From Pelagicoccus albus (GTDB lineage Bacteria; Verrucomicrobiota; Verrucomicrobiia; Opitutales; Opitutaceae), in NCBI RefSeq assembly GCF_014230145.1, contig NZ_JACHVC010000013.1, forward strand, positions 992,001-1,056,000: 64,000 nucleotides of DNA. The letters are read 5' to 3'. A program made the position numbers and the translations under genes. Shown here piece by piece: positions 26,849 to 36,958 of this stretch (the first letter of the stretch is position 1; every line of letters begins with the position of its first letter). The notes beneath the pieces are model-generated. The model saw only the letters and a list, made by a program, of their open reading frames with translations, ran no database searches and was not told the origin of the DNA.

Positions 26849-29335
26849 ATGCGACTGAGTTTCAGCGTGCTATGTGAATGTCGAAGGACAGTTAACAACC
26901 GAGACAACCAATTGCATTACCACGTGAACAATCCACTAAGAACCATTTTTCTCGCCGCCCTAGTATTGACCACTGCAACGCTAAGTTCAGCCGCAACTAC
27001 CCAAAGCTTAACGCAGCACGGCATCACCTGGACCTTCTCTACGGAGGTGACTTATGGGGAATATGCCAACGGGGACTACTGGGTCATAGGACCTGTAACC
27101 ATTACCGATATCAGTCCAGGGTCAGATGGCGTGATGAATGGAAGCATCGTAAATTTGGCATCTGGGCGTACCCATGCTTTCGATAGCAGAATCTCGAACA
27201 ACACCTATGATGCTACCCGGAATATCGCGACTCAACTACCTAAGACCGTTAGCGCAGATTCGACACTCATCTCTAGTATAAGCAATGAAGCTTTAGCTTC
27301 CGTGCAGGGCTCGCAAATTAAGACCTTCGCGGTTTTGACCGTCGTGTCTTCAGCCCCACCTACTGGATCATTTAGACCCTCCTACATCGGAACCGATAAA
27401 AGTCATCGCTGGAATGAATCCGACCTCAACTACGACGCATTGGCTCGGGTGAGTGTGGATGGCATGAGCGCGCCCAGTATCGCAAGCATGAGCGACGCTT
27501 TCGCGGTCATCGCAAACGAACAGTCTAGATCTTGGACATTCAGATACTTACAGGCCTCCGACGGTTCACCCAACTACGGTCGAGATATCGCCAACAAAAC
27601 GAACAATGCCCTACTCTTATTGAACTCGAACGCCAGCGATTCTGAAAAAAGAGACCTGCTGGTGGGAATGGTACAGTACGGAATCGATATCTACGGCATC
27701 ATCGAAAACGGAGGAACTTGGTACGCAGATGGAGGCATTAATTGCGGAAGACTAGCCCCATTCATGGTCGCAGCTGCGACACTGAACGACTCCGGCATGC
27801 TCGAAAAACTAAATGCTGACAATCTCATCTTCCAGGAGATGCAACAGACCTTTTTCGTCACCCAAGCAGACATCAACCAATCTCGCTACACTTCCGACGG
27901 TCGACCCAGAACCCCATATTCTAGTGAAGACATAGGCAAACCAGAATGGGGAATCAGACATACTGAAAACCGTTCGCTAGATGGAGATAACTGGGACGCC
28001 TACTACAGAGATATCGGCGGAGGTATTCTGCCTGCCATTACCGTGGCCGCAAAGCTGATGGGGCTTGAAGATACTATCAACGATCCTGCCATGTTCGCAT
28101 ATGCCCAACGCCATATCTACTATCGCGAAGGTCTTTTCACTCAATCACAGTACTATAATGGATATGACGATGGCGATGCCTATGGAGAAGGAAACACTTC
28201 AAAATCGGCCCCATTCGCCAGCAACGAGACACTGTACTTTCAGAAGAAATTCTACTTCGCCTACGAGAATGCAGAGCCCCTGAGCCAAGCCTCCGATACC
28301 ACAGCTCCAACTGTTTCGTCAGTAACGGTTGAGGAAGCAAGTGACTCCGCAGCGTTGAGCATCAGCGTTGATGAAGCCGCCAGTGTGCAACTTACAGTCA
28401 CCAAGATTTCAGACGGCACCTATGAGACGATCTCGGTGGGAGACTTCCTCACGTCACATGCAATCTCGATCGCCAACTTGGATTCGGAATCGTCCTACCA
28501 AATCGACCTGACAGCAACTGACAGCTCCGGTAATTCGGGCACCTGGCAAGGCAGCTTCACCACCCTCCAGCCTCCGCTAGAGTGGGCGTCGACCTCCCCT
28601 TCGGCAGGCATATTCGAGGAAAGCACGGATGTGGAGTTATCCAGTGCAGATTCTTCGAATTCCATTTACTACACCCTCGACGGTAGTGAACCGACAGAAG
28701 CTTCGGCACTCTACTCCACCAGCTTACAGATAACAGAATCGACCGTAGTAAAATCCATTGTTGTCGCTCAGGACGGTCGTATCAGCGAGGTAAAGGAGGA
28801 CTACTTTTACATCGGAGAGACCACCTCATCTGGCGATTGGCTTAACATCTCTATACACTCTTACGAAAACCAAGAGGTAACGATCGAATTCGACGCCAGA
28901 CCCCTTGATTCCCCCATCGATGGAGTGATCGGACTATCTAACGGATCGGCTTCGAGCTATTCCGACGTCGCCGCAGCTATCCGATTCAACAGCAATGGAT
29001 ACATCGACGCCCGAAACGATTACCAATACGACTCAGTGGTACAGTACCCATACGTGGCAGACCACATCTATCATTTCACAATGACTCTCGACCTTACGGC
29101 ATTCACTTACACCGTAACTATTAAAGATAAATCCACCGGCGGCGAAACGGTTACTGTTGCGCAAGATTTCGATTTCAGAACAGAGCAATCCAGTCTCAAC
29201 GCGGTGAACAACATCGCGATGAAAGTTTCGACTCTTTCCGGTAATACCATTTCAAGTATCCAATATCCAGTGCCCGAGGGGGCTTTACCCACAGCGCCAG
29301 TAGGGCTAGCGGCACGTGATGTTGAGACGCCATAA
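26849..29335 (+). CDS. Secreted multidomain protein with chitobiase C-terminal-like domain
   Basis: Up to 828 residues with no family I can name overall. A signal peptide (PLRTIFLAALVLTTATLSSA) lies about 28 residues in, so the true start may be the GTG at 26924. ATG 26849 has an AGGGCGGAA before it. The body (about 30-480) has aromatic-rich helical segments such as MVQYGIDIYGIIENGGTW and YYRDIGGGILPAITVAAKLM. A fibronectin-III-like module lies near 485-576, a chitobiase/hexosaminidase C-terminal-like module (IYYTLDGSEPTEAS) near 605, and a beta-rich concanavalin-like end near 640-800. A polysaccharide-degrading or editing role is inferred from position and architecture only. Confidence 0.6.
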   Translation: MRLSFSVLCECRRTVNNRDNQLHYHVNNPLRTIFLAALVLTTATLSSAATTQSLTQHGITWTFSTEVTYGEYANGDYWVIGPVTITDISPGSDGVMNGSIVNLASGRTHAFDSRISNNTYDATRNIATQLPKTVSADSTLISSISNEALASVQGSQIKTFAVLTVVSSAPPTGSFRPSYIGTDKSHRWNESDLNYDALARVSVDGMSAPSIASMSDAFAVIANEQSRSWTFRYLQASDGSPNYGRDIANKTNNALLLLNSNASDSEKRDLLVGMVQYGIDIYGIIENGGTWYADGGINCGRLAPFMVAAATLNDSGMLEKLNADNLIFQEMQQTFFVTQADINQSRYTSDGRPRTPYSSEDIGKPEWGIRHTENRSLDGDNWDAYYRDIGGGILPAITVAAKLMGLEDTINDPAMFAYAQRHIYYREGLFTQSQYYNGYDDGDAYGEGNTSKSAPFASNETLYFQKKFYFAYENAEPLSQASDTTAPTVSSVTVEEASDSAALSISVDEAASVQLTVTKISDGTYETISVGDFLTSHAISIANLDSESSYQIDLTATDSSGNSGTWQGSFTTLQPPLEWASTSPSAGIFEESTDVELSSADSSNSIYYTLDGSEPTEASALYSTSLQITESTVVKSIVVAQDGRISEVKEDYFYIGETTSSGDWLNISIHSYENQEVTIEFDARPLDSPIDGVIGLSNGSASSYSDVAAAIRFNSNGYIDARNDYQYDSVVQYPYVADHIYHFTMTLDLTAFTYTVTIKDKSTGGETVTVAQDFDFRTEQSSLNAVNNIAMKVSTLSGNTISSIQYPVPEGALPTAPVGLAARDVETP

Positions 29336-29365
29336 AGATTTCAAGAAAACAAACTGATACAAGAT

Positions 29366-29397
29366 GCGGTGCGATCGGAATATCCCGATCGCACCGC
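29366..29397. terminator. Strong hairpin between secreted protein and polymerase gene
   Basis: GCGGTGCGATCGG and CCGATCGCACCGC form a perfect 13-base stem around AATATC. There is no T run after it, so it may be an attenuator, an RNA-stability element or a factor-dependent terminator rather than a classical intrinsic terminator. Confidence 0.45.
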
Positions 29398-29513
29398 TTC
29401 CGCATATTCAAGACAGCCATCAATGCCGCAAGCGAAGTAAAGATTGCCAATGAATAATCTAACCTTCACATGAGCTAAACTGTTACCGTTTAAACCGCCT
29501 TACCTGAGTCCAA

Positions 29514-30791
29514 ATGTCATCCACCCACATCCTCCTCACAGTATTACTGATAATACTGCAGTTCGTGATACCTCGGAAATGGGCGTTTCTTCCACTCCTA
29601 ATCGCCGGCCTCCACACCTCGTCGTTGCAGGTTATTCCCAGTTTTTCTACTGCGCGCTTGATCATCTTCTTTGGCATGGCGCGCATCATTCTGACAGGAC
29701 AACTTAGCTGGTCCCGCAGCAACCCGATCGATAAAATCATGTTTTTCTGGGGATTCGTCTGCATTCTCAGCAGTATTGGGCATGATCCGACCAGTGGAAA
29801 CCCTTGGGTTATCAGAGCCCGCATGGCATTCGATGTAGTCGGGACCTATCTTTACGCAAAAGCTTATCTGAAGGATTTCGACGACTACAAACGCCTAGCA
29901 AAAGCCGCCTGTTTCGCATCGATTCCGCTCGCACTCGGAATGACCTACACCAAGCTAACAGGTGGGTTCAATATATACTCCCTATTCGGTGGCTCAAACT
30001 TCCTGTTGGTTCGAAATGGCACAGCGAGAGCGATCGGCCCCTTTGGAACGCCAATTCTAGCCGGCACCATCGGCGCCCTATTGATTCCAACCATCATCAC
30101 GATTTGGAACGAAAACAAGAAAACCGCCATATTGGGTATCATTTCATGTATGGGAATTGTCCTCTCCGCAGGCTCTTCCACCCCGATCGGGGCCCTGATC
30201 ATTTGTTCTTGGGCTTTGATGCTTTGGAGGTGGCGACAGTACACCGGCAAAATAACTGCCCTGTGCGTTTCCATGCTCATTTTCATCCAATTGGTTAAGG
30301 ATCGGCCTGTTTGGTATCTGATCGCAATAACCGACTTCGTTGGAGGCAGTACGGGCTGGCATAGAGCATACCTGATCGACATGGCTGTCCGCTATTTCGA
30401 CGAGTGGTGGCTTTGGGGCTCCGATTACACTCGACACTGGATGCCATACGGATTGCCAAGCGTTCCCGAGCATTGTGATCTGACCAACTATTACATCAAT
30501 TTAGGAGTATTTGGGGGTGTACCCCTCATGTTGGCGCTGATTCTGGTGATCGTGAAATCCTTTAAGATTATCCGAATGAAAATCCGAGAATTCAGGCCGG
30601 TGGACACGAGACAAGAGTTTCTGACCTGGACCGTTGGCTCTTTGCTTTTTACTCACACCTTGACCTGCCTAACCATTTCCTACTTCGACCAATCGTATAT
30701 TATTTTCTACTTCCTAATCGCGTTTATCGCCAACCTGAAAGACGTGCCTCCTGAGGAGGAATTACTACCAAATCAAGCCGTCGCTGCCTGA
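29514..30791 (+). CDS. Wzy/O-antigen ligase-like polymerase
   Basis: A 425-residue polytopic membrane protein with about ten hydrophobic helices (such as ILLTVLLIILQFVI at residue 5, LLIPTIITIW, FLIAFIAN). A large periplasmic-type loop around 260-320 carries GSTGWHRAYLIDMAVRYF and the WWLWGSDYTRH segment, where an Arg and a Gly-rich context resemble the Wzy/WaaL-type loop. It probably polymerises the lipid-linked repeat units. The next gene starts 6 bases after the stop, so an operon continues. Confidence 0.75.
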   Translation: MSSTHILLTVLLIILQFVIPRKWAFLPLLIAGLHTSSLQVIPSFSTARLIIFFGMARIILTGQLSWSRSNPIDKIMFFWGFVCILSSIGHDPTSGNPWVIRARMAFDVVGTYLYAKAYLKDFDDYKRLAKAACFASIPLALGMTYTKLTGGFNIYSLFGGSNFLLVRNGTARAIGPFGTPILAGTIGALLIPTIITIWNENKKTAILGIISCMGIVLSAGSSTPIGALIICSWALMLWRWRQYTGKITALCVSMLIFIQLVKDRPVWYLIAITDFVGGSTGWHRAYLIDMAVRYFDEWWLWGSDYTRHWMPYGLPSVPEHCDLTNYYINLGVFGGVPLMLALILVIVKSFKIIRMKIREFRPVDTRQEFLTWTVGSLLFTHTLTCLTISYFDQSYIIFYFLIAFIANLKDVPPEEELLPNQAVAA

Positions 30792-30797
30792 CCTTGA

Positions 30798-31403
30798 ATG
30801 CTGCTCAAAATTCTCAAACTCTGCAAACGCATCCGAAATTCTGCGTTTACCGCACTGTGTTCCTCTAGCTTCCACAGTTTTGGAAAACGCTCCAAGATCG
30901 AGTTGCCCTTTCGCTCGGAAAACGAATTTGCCATCTCTATCGGAAAAAACGTCTATGTGGGCTCCGACTCCTGGTTCAGCGCCATACCCAAAAAAGGATC
31001 TCACAAACCCGCCATCACCATCGGTGATTCCTGCTCGCTTTCCGGACACTGCACAATAACGGCAGTCGAGAAGGTGGAAATCCAGTCAGGCGTGCTCATC
31101 GCTCGATACGCCTACATTTCTGACCATTCGCACGCTTACGATTTAAGCGACGATCCCATCAAAGACCAAGGTACCACTAAGCCTCAGCCAGTAGTAATTG
31201 AATCGGGTGCTTGGCTCGGGCAAGGAGTAGTCATTTGCCCAGGTGTTCGTATCGGAAGAAACAGTATCATAGCCGCAAATTCCGTCGTAAAGTGCGATGT
31301 GCCTCCCTTTTCGGTAGCGGCCGGCAGCCCCGCTCGGATCGTTAGGGAAAACTTTCCTGTAAAAAGTCGTAAAGATGTCAGCAATACGCCCAACAACTCA
31401 TAG
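30798..31403 (+). CDS. Hexapeptide-repeat acyltransferase
   Basis: A 201-residue left-handed beta-helix protein: ISIGKNVYVGSDSW, ITIGDSCSLSGHCTITAV, KVEIQSGVLIARYAYISDHSH, then VVIESGAWLGQGVVICPGV and RIGRNSIIAANSVVKCDV, closing with PPFSVAAGSPARIV. The SDHSHAY segment is common to WcaF/maltose O-acetyltransferase-like enzymes. It should acetylate a sugar of the repeat unit. Confidence 0.85.
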   Translation: MLLKILKLCKRIRNSAFTALCSSSFHSFGKRSKIELPFRSENEFAISIGKNVYVGSDSWFSAIPKKGSHKPAITIGDSCSLSGHCTITAVEKVEIQSGVLIARYAYISDHSHAYDLSDDPIKDQGTTKPQPVVIESGAWLGQGVVICPGVRIGRNSIIAANSVVKCDVPPFSVAAGSPARIVRENFPVKSRKDVSNTPNNS

Positions 31404-31439
31404 CCCAGCTAGTACTTGCCGAGAATCCAACCTGACCTG

Positions 31440-32492
31440 ATGGAAACCAAAAAAAAGCCTTTCCTAATCCCTTCCCTGAACGGGATACGTGCCATATCCA
31501 TTTCCATTGTATTTCTAGCTCACGCCGGAGCATCCGGAGTAATCCCTGGCGGGTTCGGGGTGACGGTTTTCTTTTTCCTCAGTGGTTTCCTGATCACGAC
31601 TCTCTTGAGGAGAGAGTTCGATAAAACAGGCGGAATCAGCATTCGGAACTTTTTCATTCGAAGAATCTTTCGAATTTTACCTCCGTTCTACGGAGCGCTC
31701 CTTTTTGCCATTCTTTTAAGCCTGACCGGATTGCTCCCCGGTGAAACGACGCTGGGCGGCTGCCTCTTGATAGCCGGCCACATTGGAAACTACGCTCAAA
31801 TCTTCTGGTCGCATTTATCGCCACCTCAAGGAACAGGGGTCTACTGGTCTCTCGCTGTGGAGGAGCACTTCTACATCCTATTTCCCTTGTTTGCACTGAT
31901 CCTTTTCAAAAAAGGGGATAAACGGGTAACAGTCCTAACATTTCTAATAATCTCCGCACTCGTTCTCGCGTGGAGGATAATACTCGTTAACCAAGGAGTG
32001 CCTGAGAATCGAACTTATATGGGCACTGACACTCGCGTAGACTCCATACTGTTCGGAAGCATACTCGCAATCGCTAAGAACCCTGCACTCGATCCCAAAC
32101 TCATCATCAATAAGTGGCTAGGAGGAACAATAGTGATTCTGGCGATACTAGCCCTACTCTTTTGCTTCGCGTACCGAACTAACGAATTTAGGGAAACCTA
32201 CCGCTACACGATTCAAGGGCTCGCTTTGATGCCCCTGTTCTACACAGCAGTTGTTTACAGCGATTCCGTTTTCTTTAGGTGGCTAAACTGGAAGCCGGTA
32301 GACTACTTCGGACAGCTCTCGTATACTTTCTACCTGCTCCACTACGTCCTGATCTACGCAATTGCAAAGAATATAACCGATCAGCCAATAGCCAATGGAG
32401 TGCTAGCGCTGGTACTTACCACAGCCCTTTCCGCAGCGAGTTTCCACTACTTCGAGAAGCCCTTGGCAAAACTTCGTGGCAAGTTCAGGTAA
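31440..32492 (+). CDS. Acyltransferase 3 family membrane protein
   Basis: A protein of about 350 residues from ATG 31440. It has the acyltransferase-3 opening LNGIRAISISIVFLAHAG with the essential His, followed by FLSGFLITTLLRREF and FFIRRIFRILPPFY, then EEHFYILFPLFALI. About ten membrane helices follow. It probably transfers acetyl or similar groups across the membrane to the surface polymer. TTG 31416 gives an eight-residue longer form that is less likely. Confidence 0.8.
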   Translation: METKKKPFLIPSLNGIRAISISIVFLAHAGASGVIPGGFGVTVFFFLSGFLITTLLRREFDKTGGISIRNFFIRRIFRILPPFYGALLFAILLSLTGLLPGETTLGGCLLIAGHIGNYAQIFWSHLSPPQGTGVYWSLAVEEHFYILFPLFALILFKKGDKRVTVLTFLIISALVLAWRIILVNQGVPENRTYMGTDTRVDSILFGSILAIAKNPALDPKLIINKWLGGTIVILAILALLFCFAYRTNEFRETYRYTIQGLALMPLFYTAVVYSDSVFFRWLNWKPVDYFGQLSYTFYLLHYVLIYAIAKNITDQPIANGVLALVLTTALSAASFHYFEKPLAKLRGKFR

Positions 32493-32550
32493 TTTTGATT
32501 TTCTAGCCGACTCGAAACCCAAATCACCTTTTCCATCTAGCTGATACCCG

Positions 32551-33432
32551 ATGAAACGAAATGATATAGAGATCATACGCATTCTCGCCTCGTTTGGAAT
32601 CGTCTGGTACCACACGAGAGCTCCTTTCGACAATATCGGCTATTCCGGCTTGGTGATCTTCCTCTCTCTTTCGAGCTACCTTTACCGCTACAAACCAAAC
32701 CTCGAGCTGAGAGATTCTCTGATAAGTAGAGCAAAGCGACTCATTATTCCTTGGGGGGCATGGTATCTTTTCTATGGAATTCTCAATCTCGCGGTCGGGA
32801 ATTCCTTTAATCCAGAATATACCTCGAATATCGCGTTAAATGTTTTAGCAGGAACCAGCATACACCTGTGGTTTTTGCCCTTCATCTTCGCAATCATGGT
32901 GCTATTCGATGTTTCACACCGTTTCGCGAGCCCAAAAACTCTAGGTCTCGTTTGTTTCGCAATATCATCGGCGATGTTGGCAACTTCCGATCTCTGGAGA
33001 GACCCATCCATCGAAATGGGCTATCCAATAGCTCAATACACACAGGCACTTTCCGCTGTTTTGGCAGGCCGTTTCTTTGGCGAGCTCCCAAACTTCAATC
33101 CGAAGGTGAAAGTCGCTCTCCTATCAATTCTAGGCATTTCCGTGGCTGCAAGTTTCAGAGTGGAAGGAGTCGGTCTCCCCTATGCGATTGGATTCGGAAC
33201 CATGATCTTGGTGGCCTACAAAGATTTTTCGGACATTCTGAAATGGAACGCGGCAAAACTCGCCGCGACGACTTTTGGAATCTACCTGATACACATACTC
33301 TTTACCGCCTCGCTGCTCCGATACGGTCCAGACAACAGAGCGCTAATTGCTGTTGTCAGTTTTCTGCTATCCATAATTTCAATACTCGCCCTGCAAAAAA
33401 TAGCGCCCAGCATCGCGAAAGCTATCACATGA
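32551..33432 (+). CDS. Acyltransferase 3-like membrane protein (short)
   Basis: A 293-residue polytopic protein with a short N-terminus MKRNDIEIIRILASFGIVWYHTRAPF, holding the His typical of acyltransferase-3 proteins (WYHT), and repeated hydrophobic helices. It lacks the common SGFLI motif and is shorter than the 31440 protein, so it belongs to the divergent WcjF/YiaH-like branch. The acyl donor and acceptor are unknown. It is part of the same gene series. Confidence 0.7.
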   Translation: MKRNDIEIIRILASFGIVWYHTRAPFDNIGYSGLVIFLSLSSYLYRYKPNLELRDSLISRAKRLIIPWGAWYLFYGILNLAVGNSFNPEYTSNIALNVLAGTSIHLWFLPFIFAIMVLFDVSHRFASPKTLGLVCFAISSAMLATSDLWRDPSIEMGYPIAQYTQALSAVLAGRFFGELPNFNPKVKVALLSILGISVAASFRVEGVGLPYAIGFGTMILVAYKDFSDILKWNAAKLAATTFGIYLIHILFTASLLRYGPDNRALIAVVSFLLSIISILALQKIAPSIAKAIT

Positions 33433-33460
33433 TGCCCTAGGTTCTGAGAAAAACTAAACG

Positions 33461-34744
33461 ATGCGAAAGATTCTCTTCATCTCTTATCACTTTCCGCCGC
33501 AAGGTGGCGCCGGCGTGCAAAGGTCACTTAAATTCGCGAAATACCTTCCTAGTTTCGGCGTGCAACCCTATATCCTCACCTCTGACAAATTGGTCGAAAG
33601 TCGATGGACCCCCAAGGACGACTCCATGATGAAAGAGCTCCCGGAAGGCATCGCCGTAACTCGAGCACCTTGGTCTCACGAAATTGGATCATCAAAATGG
33701 AAAAAACTTCGAGATGAGGCGATAAAACTGGTCCAAGAACAAGAGCTATCAGCGATTCTCGTGACCATGTCCCCTTTCGAGGACGCTGCCCTAGCCGAAG
33801 CTATCTCCAAAGCAACGAACATTCCTTGGATCGCCGACCTGCGGGATCCTTGGGCACTGGACGAGTTTCAGAGTTACCGAAGTGGTTTCCACCGGTCCAA
33901 AGAGCGTAAAAAAATGGAGTCCGCCCTGGCGGGAGCTTCCTCAATAATTATGAATACGCCTGTAGCCGCCAAAGCCCTACAAAACGCGTATCCGAGCTTT
34001 TCAGACAAAAAGATCTATTGCGTAACAAACGGTTTCGACTCCGAAGATATCAACCGAGATCCCGATGCTCCGAGCGAAATAGAAAAGAAAAAGTTCAATA
34101 TAGTCCACACTGGTACATTTCATACCGAATTAGGACAGAGACAGCAAAAGCGAAAGGTACTGAACACCTTGCTCAGCCGACATGCCAAGGGGGTTGAATT
34201 CCTGCCAAGATCCCCCTTCTACCTTTTTCAGGCTTTGAGCAAAATCAAAGCCGATCGACCAGAGGTTTACGAAAAGCTCAACATTGTGTTCGCCGGAGTA
34301 TCCGGACAAGCTGAGAAAGACCTCACCCAAGCATTTGGCTTGGAAGATTCAGTCACGCAAATTGGATACGTTTCCCACGACCAAAGCGTCGGTTATCTAC
34401 ACTACGCGGATCTGCTTTTTCTTCCTTTGCACCATATCCCCAGCGGGAACAATGCATCCATTGTCCCCGGCAAGACCTACGAATACTTGGCCAGCGGCAA
34501 ACCAATTCTGGGAGCCCTGCCCCAAGGTGATGCTCGCGAGTTCGTCGCAAACTACAGTAAAGGAACTGTGTGCGACCCCAAGGACGTGCAGGCGATGTAC
34601 AACTGTATCCTAGCAGAGTATGAGAAATGGTTATCGAAAGCAGATACCAGAGTAGCCGACTCCCAGTATCTTACTCAATTTGAACGTAGGACGTTGACTG
34701 AAAACCTGTCTAAGATAATCGAAGCGACTGTATCAGCCTCCTGA
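33461..34744 (+). CDS. Glycosyltransferase family 4
   Basis: A 427-residue GT-B enzyme. It opens ILFISYHFPPQGGAGVQRSL, a pattern of many polysaccharide GT4 enzymes. WIADLRDPWALDEFQSYRSG is conserved in WbuB-like groups, followed by IVHTGTFHTELG and the donor-binding end with PSGNNASIVPGKTYEYLASGKPILG. The next gene begins 2 bases after its stop. Confidence 0.85.
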   Translation: MRKILFISYHFPPQGGAGVQRSLKFAKYLPSFGVQPYILTSDKLVESRWTPKDDSMMKELPEGIAVTRAPWSHEIGSSKWKKLRDEAIKLVQEQELSAILVTMSPFEDAALAEAISKATNIPWIADLRDPWALDEFQSYRSGFHRSKERKKMESALAGASSIIMNTPVAAKALQNAYPSFSDKKIYCVTNGFDSEDINRDPDAPSEIEKKKFNIVHTGTFHTELGQRQQKRKVLNTLLSRHAKGVEFLPRSPFYLFQALSKIKADRPEVYEKLNIVFAGVSGQAEKDLTQAFGLEDSVTQIGYVSHDQSVGYLHYADLLFLPLHHIPSGNNASIVPGKTYEYLASGKPILGALPQGDAREFVANYSKGTVCDPKDVQAMYNCILAEYEKWLSKADTRVADSQYLTQFERRTLTENLSKIIEATVSAS

Positions 34745-34746
34745 AA

Positions 34747-35754
34747 ATGTGTTCCTCAGAGACAACAACAGCGATTACGATCATAATCGCCAGCTACAAT
34801 AGAGCTCCTATCCTCGATAAGTCTCTTACGAATCTCGCGACCCTAGACACTGACGGAATAGACCTATCTATCGTAGTGGTTGACAACAACAGCTCCGATT
34901 CGACGAGCGAGGTTATCGCTTCCCACTTGGATAAGCTGCCACTGGTACATCTCCACGAGGCAAATCCGGGCAAAAACAACGCCATAAACAAAGCGCTCAA
35001 CGAGTGCGAGTTGAACGATGTCGTTCTTTTCACCGACGATGATATTAGCCCAAATACAAATTGGCTGAAAACAGTCGCGAAATCGATACGCGACTACCCC
35101 AAGACCAGCGTATTTGGAGGGCCTGTTCAAATGATCTGGCCCCAAAGCACACCCGAATGGATCAAATCGGTCGAAGACAATGTTTACCCGCAGCACGACC
35201 GAGGAGATCAACCTCACCTCTACCCTGAAAAGACGACTCCCATAGGAGTCAATTTTTGGGTAAGAAAGGAGATTTTCACCGAGCATGGCTTTCGCTACGA
35301 TGGTAAGATCGGGCCAACTCCGAAGATAAAGAAACGTATCATGGGAAGTGAGACATCATTTCTTCTGATGCTCAAAAAAGCCGGATTCCATATTCAATAT
35401 ATCCCCGGAGACAGCGTCGGTCACTATGTGACTCCGGACCAAATAACGCGAACTTACGTCCTTAACAGAGCGAGAACGCACGGGCGCTTCCTGGCCCGGA
35501 TCGGCCATCCCTTCAGCAAGGTCGAGTTGTATCGGCAAAACAAGCTCTTCTGGTGGATAGCCGAGAAAGCTTCAGTATTAAGCCTCTACGCCGTCTATTA
35601 CATATCGAATCTACAGCCATCGATGGAGAAAAAAATTCAGACCCAAGTTTTCAACATTCGATGGATCGCCTATCACAAAGAACTGCTGCAAAACGCGGAA
35701 TCGATATATGCTGAAAGATACGAGAAGCAGAATAGCTCGACCGAGATTTCTTAG
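34747..35754 (+). CDS. Glycosyltransferase family 2
   Basis: A 335-residue GT-A transferase: TIIIASYNRAPILDKSL, VVVDNNSSDSTSEVIAS, NPGKNNAINKAL and the DXD-type metal site LFTDDDISPN near residue 98. It also has FGGPVQMIWP and GSETSFLLMLKKAGF. A single C-terminal hydrophobic stretch (VLSLYAVYYIS) is present. ATG at 34747 follows the GT4 stop almost directly, so the pair is translationally coupled. Confidence 0.85.
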   Translation: MCSSETTTAITIIIASYNRAPILDKSLTNLATLDTDGIDLSIVVVDNNSSDSTSEVIASHLDKLPLVHLHEANPGKNNAINKALNECELNDVVLFTDDDISPNTNWLKTVAKSIRDYPKTSVFGGPVQMIWPQSTPEWIKSVEDNVYPQHDRGDQPHLYPEKTTPIGVNFWVRKEIFTEHGFRYDGKIGPTPKIKKRIMGSETSFLLMLKKAGFHIQYIPGDSVGHYVTPDQITRTYVLNRARTHGRFLARIGHPFSKVELYRQNKLFWWIAEKASVLSLYAVYYISNLQPSMEKKIQTQVFNIRWIAYHKELLQNAESIYAERYEKQNSSTEIS

Positions 35755-35827
35755 TACCGAAGTAGCCCCCGATAAAAAAGCTTCCCAACTCGACGATCCA
35801 TTTAATCTAGCCTAAAAACAACCTGCC

Positions 35828-36865
35828 ATGAGCCAGTCCAAATCCACCGACCCAGAGATTTCCGTTATCGTTCCAGTCTTCAACACAGGAGCGTTCCTTC
35901 GTGGATGTATCGAATCTATCCTAGCTCAAACCTATTCCTCTCTGGAGGTTGTCGTAGTGAATGACGCATCGCCGGACGACTCCCTCTCTATTCTGAAGGA
36001 CATGGCGGAAAAGGATAGCCGCATAGTGATCGTCGACAAAAAGGAAAACGGCGGAATTCACGCTGCGAGAGCAGACGGCTTTAAGGTAGCGAGAGGATCG
36101 CTCATAGCTTTCGCAGACTCGGACGATGGATTCGACCCAGACCTACTGGAAAAACTCAGAGACACCCTGGTCTCCAACGATGCTGATATAAGTATTTGCG
36201 GGGCTCGAATGGTCGATCCCAAGGGAGCTTTCCTCGGGATTAAGATGAAAATGAAAGATCAGGTCCTAGATGGTCCGGACGCTTTCGAGGCCTTCTGTAA
36301 ACTCCAACTCGGCAGTGGGACGCTATGGAATAAACTCTTCAAAAGGGAAATAATCGAGCCACACTCCATGTCAGACTGGGGATGGAGAGCAGGCGGTGTC
36401 GAAGACACCTTGGTAAATATCGGTTGCTTCTCGGATGCAAAGAAAGTCGCCTGTACCTCCTACGTGGGATACAACTACTTGATCCATCCAAATATGATCA
36501 CCCAAAGCGCGGGTCCGGGCAAGGCATACGCCCGACACCTTCATGCCTACGCCACTGCTCTCAATCATTACAAAGATTTGCCTGAGGAGAAAATAGCGTT
36601 GATCGACACACTTTACCGCGGGCAATTGGAGATGCCCGTCTATCACGTTTCCGATCCCGCAGAGCTAAAAGAGTTCGAAGACCAGCTACTGACCGCGGTG
36701 GAAATAATAAGCCGAGTTCGTCCCTCTAGCCTGTGGGAAATAGCGAACCTCGGTCTTTCCTGTCCAAAATCTCACATTCTCCACGAGTCGAGCTGCAAGA
36801 AGTGGATCTGGGCCCTTAGACAGACAGTGAGGTCTCTTAAGAAAAAGCTCAGAGGGAAAAAGTAG
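35828..36865 (+). CDS. Glycosyltransferase family 2
   Basis: A 345-residue GT-A transferase. Its start EISVIVPVFNTGAFLRGCI, VVNDASPDDSLSIL and ADSDDGFDPDLL are classic GT2 features. The central ICGARMVD and NKLFKREIIE match EpsJ/WbbD-like enzymes. There is a Lys-rich C-terminus. No signal peptide or helices are seen, so it is probably peripheral at the inner membrane. Confidence 0.85.
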   Translation: MSQSKSTDPEISVIVPVFNTGAFLRGCIESILAQTYSSLEVVVVNDASPDDSLSILKDMAEKDSRIVIVDKKENGGIHAARADGFKVARGSLIAFADSDDGFDPDLLEKLRDTLVSNDADISICGARMVDPKGAFLGIKMKMKDQVLDGPDAFEAFCKLQLGSGTLWNKLFKREIIEPHSMSDWGWRAGGVEDTLVNIGCFSDAKKVACTSYVGYNYLIHPNMITQSAGPGKAYARHLHAYATALNHYKDLPEEKIALIDTLYRGQLEMPVYHVSDPAELKEFEDQLLTAVEIISRVRPSSLWEIANLGLSCPKSHILHESSCKKWIWALRQTVRSLKKKLRGKK

Positions 36866-36958
36866 CCTCTCTATAGAAAGGTAGGCTCTAAACCTGCTTG
36901 CCTGAGACTTACAAACGTAGTTGGCTAACTACCTAGGGAGTTCTCCCCTCTCCAACTT

